Shown: piece after piece, positions 43,923 to 51,897 of the stretch
How positions within the stretch are numbered: the stretch's first letter is position 1
Layout of the letters: each line of letters opens with the position of its first letter
Assembly (NCBI GenBank): GCA_003135055.1
Contig: PLDF01000151.1
Span: forward strand, 1-64,000
Reading direction: 5' to 3'
DNA: 64,000 nucleotides
DNA from: Bryobacterales bacterium
GTDB taxonomy: Bacteria; Acidobacteriota; Terriglobia; Bryobacterales; Bryobacteraceae
Position numbers and translations under genes: made by a program
The notes under the pieces: generated by a model
Told to the model about the DNA's origin: nothing
Database searches by the model: none
What the model saw: only the letters and a program-made list of their open reading frames with translations

Positions 43923-44136
43923 CCACCTCCACTGCGGTCGTAAGGATCTCACGGCTAAGAAGGAGATCCCGATCGTCGATTGGCAGCGTCTCAAGGTATA
44001 GTTCGATGGCCTCTTTGATGTTCGCGATCGCTTCTTCCAGGGTGCTCCCTTGAGACTGGCACCCCTTCAACTCGGGACACCAGGCATAAAAACCCCTGTC
44101 GTCCTTTTCGATAACCACACTTGCCTTGCGAACCAT
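43915..44136 (-). CDS. hicB: HicB-family antitoxin
   Basis: A 73-aa HicB-type partial RNase H fold: VVIEKDDRGFYAWCPELKGC, QSQGSTLEEAIANIKEAIEL then YLETLP. There is no C-terminal DNA-binding domain, so autoregulation would need another factor or a short RHH tail. The ATG at 44136 is preferred over the GTG at 44142. It lies between repeat copies B and C. Confidence 0.92.
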   Translation of the reverse strand: MVRKASVVIEKDDRGFYAWCPELKGCQSQGSTLEEAIANIKEAIELYLETLPIDDRDLLLSREILTTAVEVDA

Positions 44137-44404
44137 ACCCACCAGTCTACGCCCAAGGGGCCTTCCCTGCCGACACCGATTCAGAGGATCCCCGCATTCC
44201 CCAGCCCCGGTAGACGCGCCGGACTTCGACTGCGAGCGCTGGTCTGGACGCCGAGGACGGGGTCGAGCCGGTTCAGAATCTGAATCGCCCGATTCTGCGA
44301 TGTGGCGGAATCGCAGCTTCGATCCACCGCCCGCTGATTGCCGGCTCGCCGGTGACGGCTGCTGGTATCGCGAGCGAGGAGAACTGGGCAGTGTTAACCC
44401 GGTT

Positions 44405-44613
44405 AGTGGGGCAGGTTGTCAACCTGCGGCGGATTGCTAATCCGCCTTTGCCGGAGTGTGAATCCCCTTGACGGCTCAGAGCCCACGTTTGCGGCCTACT
44501 GGCAGGGCGCGTCAATGCCCGGCACAGCCTTTCCCGAACACGTGCACAGGCCGACGGCGCCTCTACGGGATGGCGTTCCGCCCGCGTGGCCGCCACCAAC
44601 GAACGCAAGCTCG
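44405..44613. repeat. ~210-bp dispersed repeat, copy C
   Basis: Same orientation as copies A and B. It has a shortened hairpin (GCAGGTTG-T-CAACCTGC), then GGCGGATT-GCT-AATCCGCC, then the common body to about 44613. It lies in the ~730-bp gene-free stretch 44137-44868, where nothing else is recognised. Confidence 0.9.
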
Positions 44614-44868
44614 TATGGGGAGTAATCCCGCTGGGCGGCGCTGAACGAAATACCTCTCTCCGAGTGGCGCGTATTCCAGACAGAGCAGTCTAGTGCGGGC
44701 CGAATGCATCGGTAAACGCCGTGCGAAGCAGGAGTTATTTCCTAGAACGCCGCTCTAGATAACTTCTGGATTGCCGCCGAACCGGAGACGATTTCTGCCG
44801 GTGATGGCGAAGCGCTTTCGCAAGTTCGAAATCACAGCTTTGACGACTTAGCCATCGCCGGAGCAACG

Positions 44869-45386
44869 TCACTTCCCCAGCGCCTGCGTCCAATTCAGTA
44901 CCACTGTAAATACGGCCCCGCCGGGTGGCTGGCATTGCGATCAAAAAGCGCTGTCCGTTCCGCGAGGGCTCATATGCCCGGTTGAAGTCGCTGGAGTCGA
45001 CAGGAAATAAGTTCTCGGCCCGGCCGAACTGCACATCAGAGCCGCGGATCGTGACCGGCACCGCCGTCAGTCGACCATCGCCGGCTACAAAGTAGATTTC
45101 CTTCCCATCACGACGCTAGACGGGACTCATGCCGCCTTGATTTGAAACGGTGTAGCGTTTGCCGTCCCCCGGCGGGGAACGGTGTGAGATAGATTTCATA
45201 ACGGAGCGACTCATTCGACGAGTACGCGCCCCATTTCCCGTCGGGTGAAAACGAATCTGCACGCTCCTCGAAACGCGTCTTCGCAAAAGTGTATGGTTTC
45301 TCCTTGCCATCCATCGGTACGATCGACAAGTCCTCGTTGCCCCAGTGAAGGAGACTCTTGCCGTCGGGCGACCAATCGGTTCGCTA
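44869..45386 (-). pseudogene. Ser/Thr kinase-type PD40 propeller, 3' relic with frameshifts
   Basis: Minus-strand frames together rebuild the end of a Solibacter-type kinase propeller: LLHWGNEDLSIVPMDGKEK, SFSPDGKWGAYSSNESLRYE, IYLTPFPAGG, then in another frame AVPVTIRGSDVQFGRAENLF, EPSRNGQRFLIAMP, and after a further shift FTVVLNWTQALGK and a stop at 44869. Start and kinase domain are gone. Confidence 0.75.
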
Positions 45387-45689
45387 TTCGGAATCAGCCA
45401 GCTCGAATTTAAAAAGATACTCATGCCCTGATTCAATCCAAATACCAACGTAGATATCGTCGAGTAGAATCCATTTTGCACGCACCGGGATATCACCGGG
45501 TTGTTCCTTGTGCCGACCCTCAAAGAACGATCCTATGCTTTTGCCACGGATGTCGTAACCGGTATCGCCAGGAGTCTTGATGTCGAGAACCATTTCATTC
45601 TCGCGAATCAGCACGACACCATACAGGACTTCGGACTTTTCATTCGCATGAAGAAACTCGAACTCAACACCACTGTACTTCTTGAGCAT
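45384..45689 (-). CDS. Hypothetical protein (101 aa)
   Basis: A small beta-rich acidic protein (MLKKYSGVEFEFLHANEKSE, KWILLDDIYVGIWIESGHEY then LFKFELADSE). No family recognised. The local base composition is visibly lower in GC than the flanks. It overlaps the end of the propeller relic by a few bases, and a terminator for the upstream tRNA-like gene lies just beyond its start. The short fold-like pattern argues for a real gene, perhaps recently acquired. Confidence 0.6.
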   Translation of the reverse strand: MLKKYSGVEFEFLHANEKSEVLYGVVLIRENEMVLDIKTPGDTGYDIRGKSIGSFFEGRHKEQPGDIPVRAKWILLDDIYVGIWIESGHEYLFKFELADSE

Positions 45690-45707
45690 CAGTTAGCCCT
45701 CCGGCAC

Positions 45708-45740
45708 AAAAACCCAAAAGCCCACCGTTTCGGGTGGGCT
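45708..45740 (-). terminator. Intrinsic terminator of the tRNA-like gene
   Basis: In the minus-strand transcript, AGCCCACC and GGTGGGCT form an 8-bp stem around CGAAAC, followed by TTTGGGTTTTTG. It lies 26 bp after the CCA end of the tRNA-like gene. Confidence 0.8.
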
Positions 45741-45765
45741 TCGGGACCATAGGCGTTAAGGTTGT

Positions 45766-45858
45766 TGGTGGACGGTACGGGATTCGAACCCGCACATACG
45801 GTTTACCCCGCCTATGGCCTAATTACAGACCGTCGTTCTTCCGTTAAACTAACCGCCC
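45766..45858 (-). tRNA. tRNA(Tyr, GUA)-like gene with a 19-nt insertion in the anticodon loop
   Basis: Acceptor GGGCGGU pairs with ACCGUCC; discriminator A and CCA are encoded. D-stem GUUU/GAAC, T-arm GCGGG-UUCGAAU-CCCGU. The anticodon stem ACGGU/ACCGU pairs perfectly but encloses 26 nt instead of 7. The loop starts CUGUAA, ideal for U33, anticodon GUA and A37. Removing 45804-45822 (19 nt) leaves CUGUAAA and a normal 74-nt tRNA with a short variable loop. The extra segment thus lies between positions 37 and 38. Bacterial tRNA(Tyr) normally has a long variable arm; no class II fold works here. It may be a disrupted tRNA or an intron-like gene; the terminator suggests it is transcribed. Confidence 0.75.
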
Positions 45859-45901
45859 GACTTACTATATTGCAGCAATATTCAGCGTGGCTGTCAATCT
45901 A

Positions 45902-46075
45902 TCAAGCTGCGGCTTGGGAGAGCTTCTCAAGGGTGTCTGTGAGAGTCTTTAGGTCTTCGATACTTCGATATCGCACAAAATATCTATCCGCGCCTTCATT
46001 CGGTGTATGGCCTTGAGCTCATCTGGGTGCGTCGCCTCGTTGAGTGAGCACCTTCTCCAGCTCCTTCTGGCTCAC
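45902..46075 (-). pseudogene. Small helical-protein ORF with an in-frame TGA, upstream of the tRNA-like gene
   Basis: From a GTG at 46075 the frame reads SQKELEKVLTQRGDAPR, a TGA (46019-46021), then in the same frame AQGHTPNEGADRYFVRYRSI and EDLKTLTDTLEKLSQAAA to a stop at 45902. The second part resembles small phage head-tail proteins with a VxYRSxxEL pattern (resemblance only). Read-through of the TGA would give a 57-residue protein; the simplest view is a nonsense mutation. Confidence 0.4.
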
Positions 46076-46145
46076 AGCTGGGCCGAATTATATAGTGTAG
46101 CGTTCAATCATGATATGGTGGTCGTTTATAAAATGGACGATTATT

Positions 46146-46322
46146 ATGAAAACGGCGGCAACCATTCACAAATATATTGCTGAGCAATTGGTCATGCTCA
46201 TTGAGGTGAAGACAGCAAAGTGGGGAGAAGACGAACTCTGGCGAACGGGTGTTCCAGGCGCAATGCTCGAAGGCCGGATTGATATGCTATTGGAACTTCT
46301 CGAATGGATCGACGCGGATTAA
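46146..46322 (+). CDS. Small hypothetical protein (58 aa)
   Basis: The ATG at 46146 opens MKTAATIHKYIAEQLVMLIE, then VKTAKWGEDELWRTGVPGAM and LEGRIDMLLELLEWIDAD. It is an acidic, mostly helical peptide. Low GC and a coherent amphipathic pattern favour a real gene, but no family or clear ribosome-binding site is seen. It is divergent from the tRNA-like gene and lies in the same atypical segment. Confidence 0.45.
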   Translation: MKTAATIHKYIAEQLVMLIEVKTAKWGEDELWRTGVPGAMLEGRIDMLLELLEWIDAD

Positions 46323-46340
46323 AAGCGGAAAGAGTGAAAA

Positions 46341-46366
46341 GCCCCGTTGCCTGACGGCATGGGGGC
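46341..46366. terminator. Bidirectional hairpin terminator
   Basis: GCCCC...GCC/GGC...GGGGC stem-loop with AAAA on the left. Read on the minus strand it is followed by TTTTCACTCTTT, so it mainly serves the membrane-protein gene at 46527-47450. It also lies 19 bp after the small plus-strand gene. Confidence 0.6.
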
Positions 46367-46526
46367 TATTCCCGGCCCTAAACTACTCGCTGCGTCTTCT
46401 GGCTCGCCTTCCGGCTGCGCGGCCGGCGCGGCATCTTTCGGGGTCTCGGCCTCCGGCGATGCCGCTGGCGTGCCTCCGCCAACTTCTGCTGGTCGCGCCT
46501 TAGCGGCGAGGTGTCGCTCACGCTGA

Positions 46527-47450
46527 CTACCGCGGAAGCCAGTATGACAGGCCCTCGAAAAAGAACTTCGACAGAACTCCCACGACTGTTACGCCAACAA
46601 TTATATTCCAGATGAGCTTGCGCCTCTGTATGGTGTCGGCGTATCTCTCCACTTCGTCACCCCATAAAAACACTGCGCGCGGGTAACACGTCGTCACCAG
46701 GACCAAAACGCATGCGAGGACAACAAACAACGGCACTACTAAGAACAGAGTGCGTGTTACTTGGTTCGCCGGAACCGAGCTCGCCGGAGGAGGTGAAAGT
46801 CCGAGGACATTCCGAAGCTGCATAGTTGCAATTTCTCGCAAATCTTCGTCGGTGAGCATAGGGTGGTTTCCGAGCATCCCTTCAATGCGTTTGACGTCTG
46901 AAGTTTTAAGCCACAACGTGTTCGCACTGGGCGGTTCTGGGCGAATAAGGAGCGGGAACGTCAACAACATGAGCGCGACCAGGAGAAGACCGATGAGCAC
47001 TACGAGAGATCCGATCGGCCAAGAGCGATGTATCCAGGTACGTTCAACCTGCTCTTCAACCTCCGAAAGAGTGCGAGTAGCCCAAGCGCCGTCGTCACTA
47101 CGAACGCTAATAGCAACATTCGTGATGCTGCCTGGGGGCGGGCTGCTTGGCTTTGGGTAGGCAAAATCGATCTGCACTTCGTGCTCTGGCCTCACCGCGT
47201 CAGGCGTTGATGCTGAGCATACTATTACGAGGCGCTCGATCTTGCGTTTGCGTGAATTGTCGAGAGCGAGTACATCATCTACGGTGGTCATCTCTTCGCG
47301 TCGACTACCGGTCAGGAAAACCTCAAAACTGTCGTGCGATGCATTGTGGGTGTGGTCTGCGAGGCGCTCGTGGATCGTGCCCACGAGCCGATTAAGTTTG
47401 GTAGGCTCTAGGAGGAATGACTGTTGGTACCCCTTGTGAATTTGCTTCAT
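46527..47450 (-). CDS. Hypothetical membrane protein with three transmembrane helices
   Basis: A 307-aa protein of unrecognised family. The N-terminal ~140 residues are soluble (LAIDNSRKRK-like basic patch, ERLVIVCSASTPDAVRPEHE). Then helix 1 (IGSLVVLIGLLLVALMLLTF), a ~70-residue loop, helix 2 (FLVVPLFVVLACVLVLVTTC) and helix 3 (IIVGVTVVGVLSKFFFEGLS). It lies in the lower-GC accessory segment. The sequence does not look like a shadow frame: Ile, Asn and Lys are frequent. A sensor or effector role in a mobile locus is possible but unsupported. Confidence 0.7.
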   Translation of the reverse strand: MKQIHKGYQQSFLLEPTKLNRLVGTIHERLADHTHNASHDSFEVFLTGSRREEMTTVDDVLALDNSRKRKIERLVIVCSASTPDAVRPEHEVQIDFAYPKPSSPPPGSITNVAISVRSDDGAWATRTLSEVEEQVERTWIHRSWPIGSLVVLIGLLLVALMLLTFPLLIRPEPPSANTLWLKTSDVKRIEGMLGNHPMLTDEDLREIATMQLRNVLGLSPPPASSVPANQVTRTLFLVVPLFVVLACVLVLVTTCYPRAVFLWGDEVERYADTIQRRKLIWNIIVGVTVVGVLSKFFFEGLSYWLPR

Positions 47451-48030
47451 GAGCTGACGTTATATTTGTGTTCACAACGGCCCCGAATGTTTGATGCCGC
47501 TGGCACTTAAGGATATCTCAAGCCAGAAACCGCTTCAACCTTCGCGTAAGGCTCAGACCCCGCCACAAAAGCACGGCCTCGTGAAAGACAGGCGCATGCC
47601 ACGCCAGAACCATCCAGAGGCTCGATTGACGGTTTGCACGACGATTGATCACCCAGCCGCAAAACGCTCTGACGATGGTGTGGCTTCTAAGGGTGGCTCC
47701 ATAGTTGTGCCGCCGGTCTGAAACTCCCCCCAAGCGTTCTGGAGATTAGTCCCTCTAAGTCCTCTTCGGTCCGCATATTCCCGCCGCACCTGCACCCAAG
47801 TTCGAATCCGAGTCTGCGCACCGGCCCGGCCCGCTTCGCCCATCAGAGCCCCTTTAATCCGTATCCGCGACGTTCACCGGCCACCAATCCCTTTCCCACC
47901 AATTCTGCCCTCACCAAAAACCCGATCACAGATTTTTAACTTTATTTTCAGGCCTTTCTAAAGCACTTAAGCCCATTCTTACCCTGCAGCCCCAAAAACG
48001 TCTGCTAGCGTCAAATCGAGGTTTCCTCTA
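47451..48030. other. Gene-free stretch
   Basis: No gene or RNA recognised. The right end (47930-48000) is AT-rich for this genome (TTTTTAACTTTATTTTCAGG) and probably holds the promoter of the next gene. A tRNA-like search by eye for a second gene was negative. Confidence 0.5.
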
Positions 48031-48732
48031 ATGCCAACTGAACAAGCCGCGGCCAGCCGCGCCAACTCTTCAGAATCCTCCGGTCACAGCACCACCGGGG
48101 GCCAAGCCGCATCCCGCTACAACGCCCTCAAGCACGGCATCGTCGCCATTCATCAGATCATGTTCGACGAATCCGCCGAGGATCTCGCCGAACTGGCCGC
48201 CGAATACCACGAACACCACAGCCCCGCCGATTCCGTCCAGCGTCACCTCGTCGATACGCTCATTGCAAACGAATGGCGCCTCCGCCGCATGCGCCGCGTC
48301 GAAGCCGTCCTCTGGGAACACGCCGCTGACGCCTTCCTTGCCCAACATCCGGAAGCGGAGGCCTGCAACTCCGCCCACGCCTTCACCACCAACTCCGGCT
48401 ACTTCGAGCGCCTCCAACGGATGGTCAACGGCTGCGAGCGCAACTATCACCGCGCCCTCAAAGAGCTACAACGCCTCCAAGTGGCGCGGGGCCATGGCCT
48501 GCGCGCTCCAGAACCCGCAGCTGAGCCCCCGCAACCCCAACAATCCAAACCCACTTCCACGTCCTCAGCTTCGTTCCGGCCAAATCCGAAAACCCCGCCT
48601 CCGGCAGCCCCCAAACCACCCGGTGCCACGACGCTCGCCAGCCCGCTTGCCGGCCCGGACGCCTCGGCGAGCCCCGCAAAAACCTGGTCAAGACCCTCAG
48701 ATCTCTTCCCAGACCCCGATGGAAGCAATTGA
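48031..48732 (+). CDS. Conserved acidobacterial hypothetical protein (SRYNALKHG family)
   Basis: A 233-aa protein with the pattern [20 protein letters not shown], then [20 protein letters not shown] and [20 protein letters not shown], seen in many small proteins of Acidobacteriota and Planctomycetes; the function is unknown. The first ~130 residues are helical. The C-terminal 80 are Pro/Ser/Ala-rich and look disordered. It stands alone, downstream of an AT-rich stretch. Confidence 0.75.
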   Translation: MPTEQAAASRANSSESSGHSTTGGQAASRYNALKHGIVAIHQIMFDESAEDLAELAAEYHEHHSPADSVQRHLVDTLIANEWRLRRMRRVEAVLWEHAADAFLAQHPEAEACNSAHAFTTNSGYFERLQRMVNGCERNYHRALKELQRLQVARGHGLRAPEPAAEPPQPQQSKPTSTSSASFRPNPKTPPPAAPKPPGATTLASPLAGPDASASPAKTWSRPSDLFPDPDGSN

Positions 48733-49079
48733 CGCCGCCATCCAGGCGATTTTCCAGTAACAATAGACCGATCTGCGACCGGCGCAACCTTCAGGCGCCG
48801 CCAAATCGTTGCCGCCGACGGCCCACAAGGATGTACGACAGACCTCCTGGTCTGTCGCCGGCAGCGGCGCCGCCGAATCGCCTGCCGCCGAGGGCCTGCA
48901 AGAGCAGGATGGTTGGGCAGTCCTGGCGGAATCGTCTCTGCTGGCCGAATTGCATCAGACCGGGCGCGGAAACCCCAAAAGCGTTTAAGCAGCCGGCGAC
49001 ATCCCAGGCGGCGGATCCCAAAGGCGCTGTTGTTACCGCCCTTGGTACCGCTGTTGTTAACATAGAAAGCGCTCCCACA
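48733..49079. other. Gene-free stretch with GACAGAC palindrome
   Basis: Contains GTACGACAGACCTCCTGGTCTGTCG (about 48834-48858), a member of the GACAGGC palindrome family. The long frame reaching into this region from the following gene is unlike the family's N-terminus and is not taken as coding. Confidence 0.55.
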
Positions 49080-51167
49080 ATGCACACCAACCGCCTGGCC
49101 CACGAGAAGAGTCCCTACCTGCTGCAGCACGCGCACAATCCGGTCGATTGGTATGCCTGGGGATCCGAAGCGTTCCAAAAAGCGCGCGCCGAGGATAAGC
49201 CCATCTTCCTCTCCATCGGCTACTCGACGTGCCACTGGTGCCACGTGATGGAGCGCGAGTCGTTCGAGAACGATCAGATCGCCGAGTTGCTGAATCGCGA
49301 TTACATCTCGATCAAAGTGGATCGCGAAGAGCGGCCCGATGTGGACCGCGTCTACATGACGTTCGTTCAGGCGACCACCGGCAGCGGCGGATGGCCCATG
49401 TCCGTATGGCTCACGCCGGACCTGAAGCCGTTCTACGGCGGCACCTACTTTCCACCCGCGAATCGGTACGGCCATCCGGGCTTCGGGTCGGTGCTGACGC
49501 AGATCGCCACGGCATGGCGCGCCGACCGCGAGAAGATCGACGAATCGGCGCGCGATGTGGTGGCGCAGTTGCAGAAATCGTCGGCGGTGGAAGGGCGCGG
49601 GGCCGGCGACGAAGCCGTTCGGGAGGCTTTGGAAAGCGGCTTCCACGTCTTCCGCCGCACCTTCGATTCCAAGTTGGGCGGCTTCGGCAACGCCCCCAAA
49701 TTTCCGCGTCCTTCGGTGCTCAACTTCCTGCTGCGCTATTACGCGCGCACTGAGAGCCAGGAAGCGCTCGACATGGTGACGATGACGCTGCGGGAGATGG
49801 CCAAGGGCGGCATGCACGATCAGCTCGGCGGCGGCTTTCATCGCTATTCGGTGGACGAGCGCTGGTTCGTGCCGCACTTTGAAAAGATGCTCTACGACCA
49901 GGCGCAACTGGCGATTTCCTACGTGGAAGCGTTCCAAATCACGGGCGATGCGCAGTACGCGCACATCGCGCGCCGCACGCTCGACTACGTACTCCGCGAT
50001 ATGACGGACCCCGGCGGCGGATTCTATTCGGCCGAGGATGCCGATAGCGCCGTGGACGCCGCGCATCTGCATGAGAAAAGCGAAGGCGCCTTTTATATCT
50101 GGAGCACCGAAGAGATTCGCGCGCTGGTTCCGCGGGCGGACGATTTCTGCCGCCGCTATGGCGTGCTTGAGGGCGGCAACGTGGAGAACGATCCGCACGG
50201 CGAGTTCACCGGCAAGAATATCCTGTACCAGACACAAATCCACGAGCCCCAGCCCGTGGACGCCGATTTGGAGGAAGCTCGCCGGATACTGCTCGAAGCG
50301 CGCGGCAAGCGTCCGCGTCCGTACCTGGACGACAAGATTCTCACCGCATGGAACGGCCTGATGATATCCGCCTTCGCCTTGGCCGGCGCGGCATTGAACG
50401 AGCCGCGCTATGCGGAAGCGGCGCGCCGCGCGGCTGAATTCATCCTCGAGCGCATGTACGGGGGCGAATTGTCGCGCCGCGTGTTATTGCGCCGCTATCG
50501 CGCGGGCGATGCCGCCATTCCAGGCTTTCTCGACGACTATTCCATGTTCGCGCAGGCCCTGCTCGATCTCTACGAAACCCAGTTCGACCCGCGCCATCGG
50601 CGCCTGGCGATCGAGATCGTGGACAAGATGCGCGAGCGATTTGAAGACCGGGAGAAGGGCGGATTCTTCAGCTCGCCCGAGGGCGACCCCAGCCTGGTGA
50701 TGCGCATGAAAGACGACTACGATGGCGCCGAGCCTTCGGGCAATTCCATCGCCGCGATGAACCTGCTGCGTCTGGCGCAGATGACCAACCGCCTTGAGTA
50801 TCGCGAAGCCGCCGAGCGTACCATTGCGGCGTTCGAGCCAAGGCTCTCGGTAGCCGCGGCGGCATTGCCGCAGATGCTGGCGGCGTGCGAGTTCCTCACC
50901 GGCGAGCCGCGGCAAATCGTAATCGTAGGCGAGAAGGACGCAGCCGATACGCGCGAGTTGCTGCGCGTGGTGTTCGCGCAATTCTCGCCCGATCGCATCG
51001 TATTGCTAGTGGATTCCGAAGCGACGCGGGCGGATCTCTCGGCCGGAATTCCTTCGATCGCCGCCATGCGGAAACTCGATGGACGTGCGGCTGCGTACGT
51101 CTGCCGCAACTATGCTTGCCAATTGCCGGTTTCGGATCCGGCGCAGCTAGCCGGGTTGCTACAATAA
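49080..51167 (+). CDS. YyaL/SSP411-like thioredoxin-domain protein (DUF255)
   Basis: From the ATG at 49080 the protein has 695 aa and begins with the conserved [20 protein letters not shown]. The thioredoxin-like DUF255 domain contains [16 protein letters not shown] (a CxxC motif), [16 protein letters not shown]-type and [13 protein letters not shown] segments. After residue ~200 an alpha/alpha barrel follows ([46 protein letters not shown]). The family is found in all domains of life; a sugar-related or redox role has been proposed. All family hallmarks are present. Confidence 0.95.
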   Translation: MHTNRLAHEKSPYLLQHAHNPVDWYAWGSEAFQKARAEDKPIFLSIGYSTCHWCHVMERESFENDQIAELLNRDYISIKVDREERPDVDRVYMTFVQATTGSGGWPMSVWLTPDLKPFYGGTYFPPANRYGHPGFGSVLTQIATAWRADREKIDESARDVVAQLQKSSAVEGRGAGDEAVREALESGFHVFRRTFDSKLGGFGNAPKFPRPSVLNFLLRYYARTESQEALDMVTMTLREMAKGGMHDQLGGGFHRYSVDERWFVPHFEKMLYDQAQLAISYVEAFQITGDAQYAHIARRTLDYVLRDMTDPGGGFYSAEDADSAVDAAHLHEKSEGAFYIWSTEEIRALVPRADDFCRRYGVLEGGNVENDPHGEFTGKNILYQTQIHEPQPVDADLEEARRILLEARGKRPRPYLDDKILTAWNGLMISAFALAGAALNEPRYAEAARRAAEFILERMYGGELSRRVLLRRYRAGDAAIPGFLDDYSMFAQALLDLYETQFDPRHRRLAIEIVDKMRERFEDREKGGFFSSPEGDPSLVMRMKDDYDGAEPSGNSIAAMNLLRLAQMTNRLEYREAAERTIAAFEPRLSVAAAALPQMLAACEFLTGEPRQIVIVGEKDAADTRELLRVVFAQFSPDRIVLLVDSEATRADLSAGIPSIAAMRKLDGRAAAYVCRNYACQLPVSDPAQLAGLLQ

Positions 51168-51176
51168 CGCTTCACC

Positions 51177-51260
51177 AACCGGTGGCGCCGGCGGTCTTGC
51201 CGCCAACCGGTAGCGCCGGCGGTCTTGCCGCCAACCGGTAGCGCCGGCGGTCTTGCCGCC
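51177..51260. repeat. Three tandem 28-bp units between yyaL-like gene and tpx
   Basis: Units at 51177-51204, 51205-51232 and 51233-51260 (AACCGGTAGCGCCGGCGGTC plus TTGCCGCC). Each can fold (GGCGG/CCGCC). Flanking sequence ending GTTGCTACAATA(A/G)CG(C/A)TTCAC occurs on both sides (51156-51175 and 51330-51351). This suggests that a short segment was duplicated around the array; the right copy may carry a -10-like TACAAT for tpx. Confidence 0.85.
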
Positions 51261-51369
51261 GGTGTTTTGTCCGCGGTCGGCCTTCGCCACGCTACCGGTT
51301 CCCGTGGCCTGCCAATTGCCACGATCCAGGTTGCTACAATAGCGATTCACTCACCTACAGGAGGAAATT

Positions 51370-51897
51370 ATGGAAAGAGCAGGAGCGACAACTCTCAAGG
51401 GGAACCCCCTTACATTAGTCGGGCCGGAGCTGAAAGCCGGCGACGCGGCCCCCGATTTCTCGCTGGTCGACAACGGTCTCAAGCCGGTCACGTTGAAGGA
51501 TACCGGCACTCAAGTGCGCATCATCAGCGTGGTTCCTTCGCTCGATACGCCCGTTTGCGACGCGCAGACCAAGCGCTTCAACGAAGAGGCCGCAAAGCTT
51601 CCGGACCTCAGCATCATCACCGTGAGCATGGATCTGCCGTTCGCGCAGAAGCGCTGGTGCAACGATTTCCAGGTCGACAAAGTGAAAATGCTCTCCGATC
51701 ACAAGGACGGTTCCTTCGGCGCCCATTACGGCACGCTGATCAAGGAGCTTCGCATCGAGAGCCGCGCCATCTTCGTCGTGGATCGCGACAACAAAGTGGT
51801 GCATGCGGAGTACGTGAAGGAAGTCGCCGATCATCCGAATTACGAAGCTGCGCTGGCTGCGGCGAAGAGTGCGGCGTCGGCTAAGGCGTCTGAATAG
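51370..51897 (+). CDS. tpx: Thiol peroxidase Tpx
   Basis: A 175-aa atypical 2-Cys peroxiredoxin. The active site PSLDTPVCDAQT has the peroxidatic Cys63; the resolving Cys97 is in KRWCNDF, and SDHKDGSFGAHYG matches the family. It reduces hydrogen peroxide and alkyl hydroperoxides using thioredoxin. A strong ribosome-binding site (AGGAGGAAATT) precedes the ATG. The C-terminal Ala/Lys-rich tail is slightly longer than in E. coli. The MurJ-like frame opens within its last 30 bp. Confidence 0.97.
   Translation: MERAGATTLKGNPLTLVGPELKAGDAAPDFSLVDNGLKPVTLKDTGTQVRIISVVPSLDTPVCDAQTKRFNEEAAKLPDLSIITVSMDLPFAQKRWCNDFQVDKVKMLSDHKDGSFGAHYGTLIKELRIESRAIFVVDRDNKVVHAEYVKEVADHPNYEAALAAAKSAASAKASE

Noticed and set aside
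45766-45858. Class II tRNA with a long variable arm and no insertion
   Set aside because: An alternative anticodon stem GGUCU/AGGCC leaves a 6-nt loop without U33 and a 3-nt gap after the D-stem, whereas ACGGU/ACCGU pairs perfectly with normal spacing.
48729-49079. 117-residue extension of the YyaL-like protein
   Set aside because: Family members begin at the [11 protein letters not shown] region; the extension covers a dispersed palindrome.
51177-51260. CRISPR array
   Set aside because: The three 28-bp units are contiguous with no spacers and no cas genes are near.
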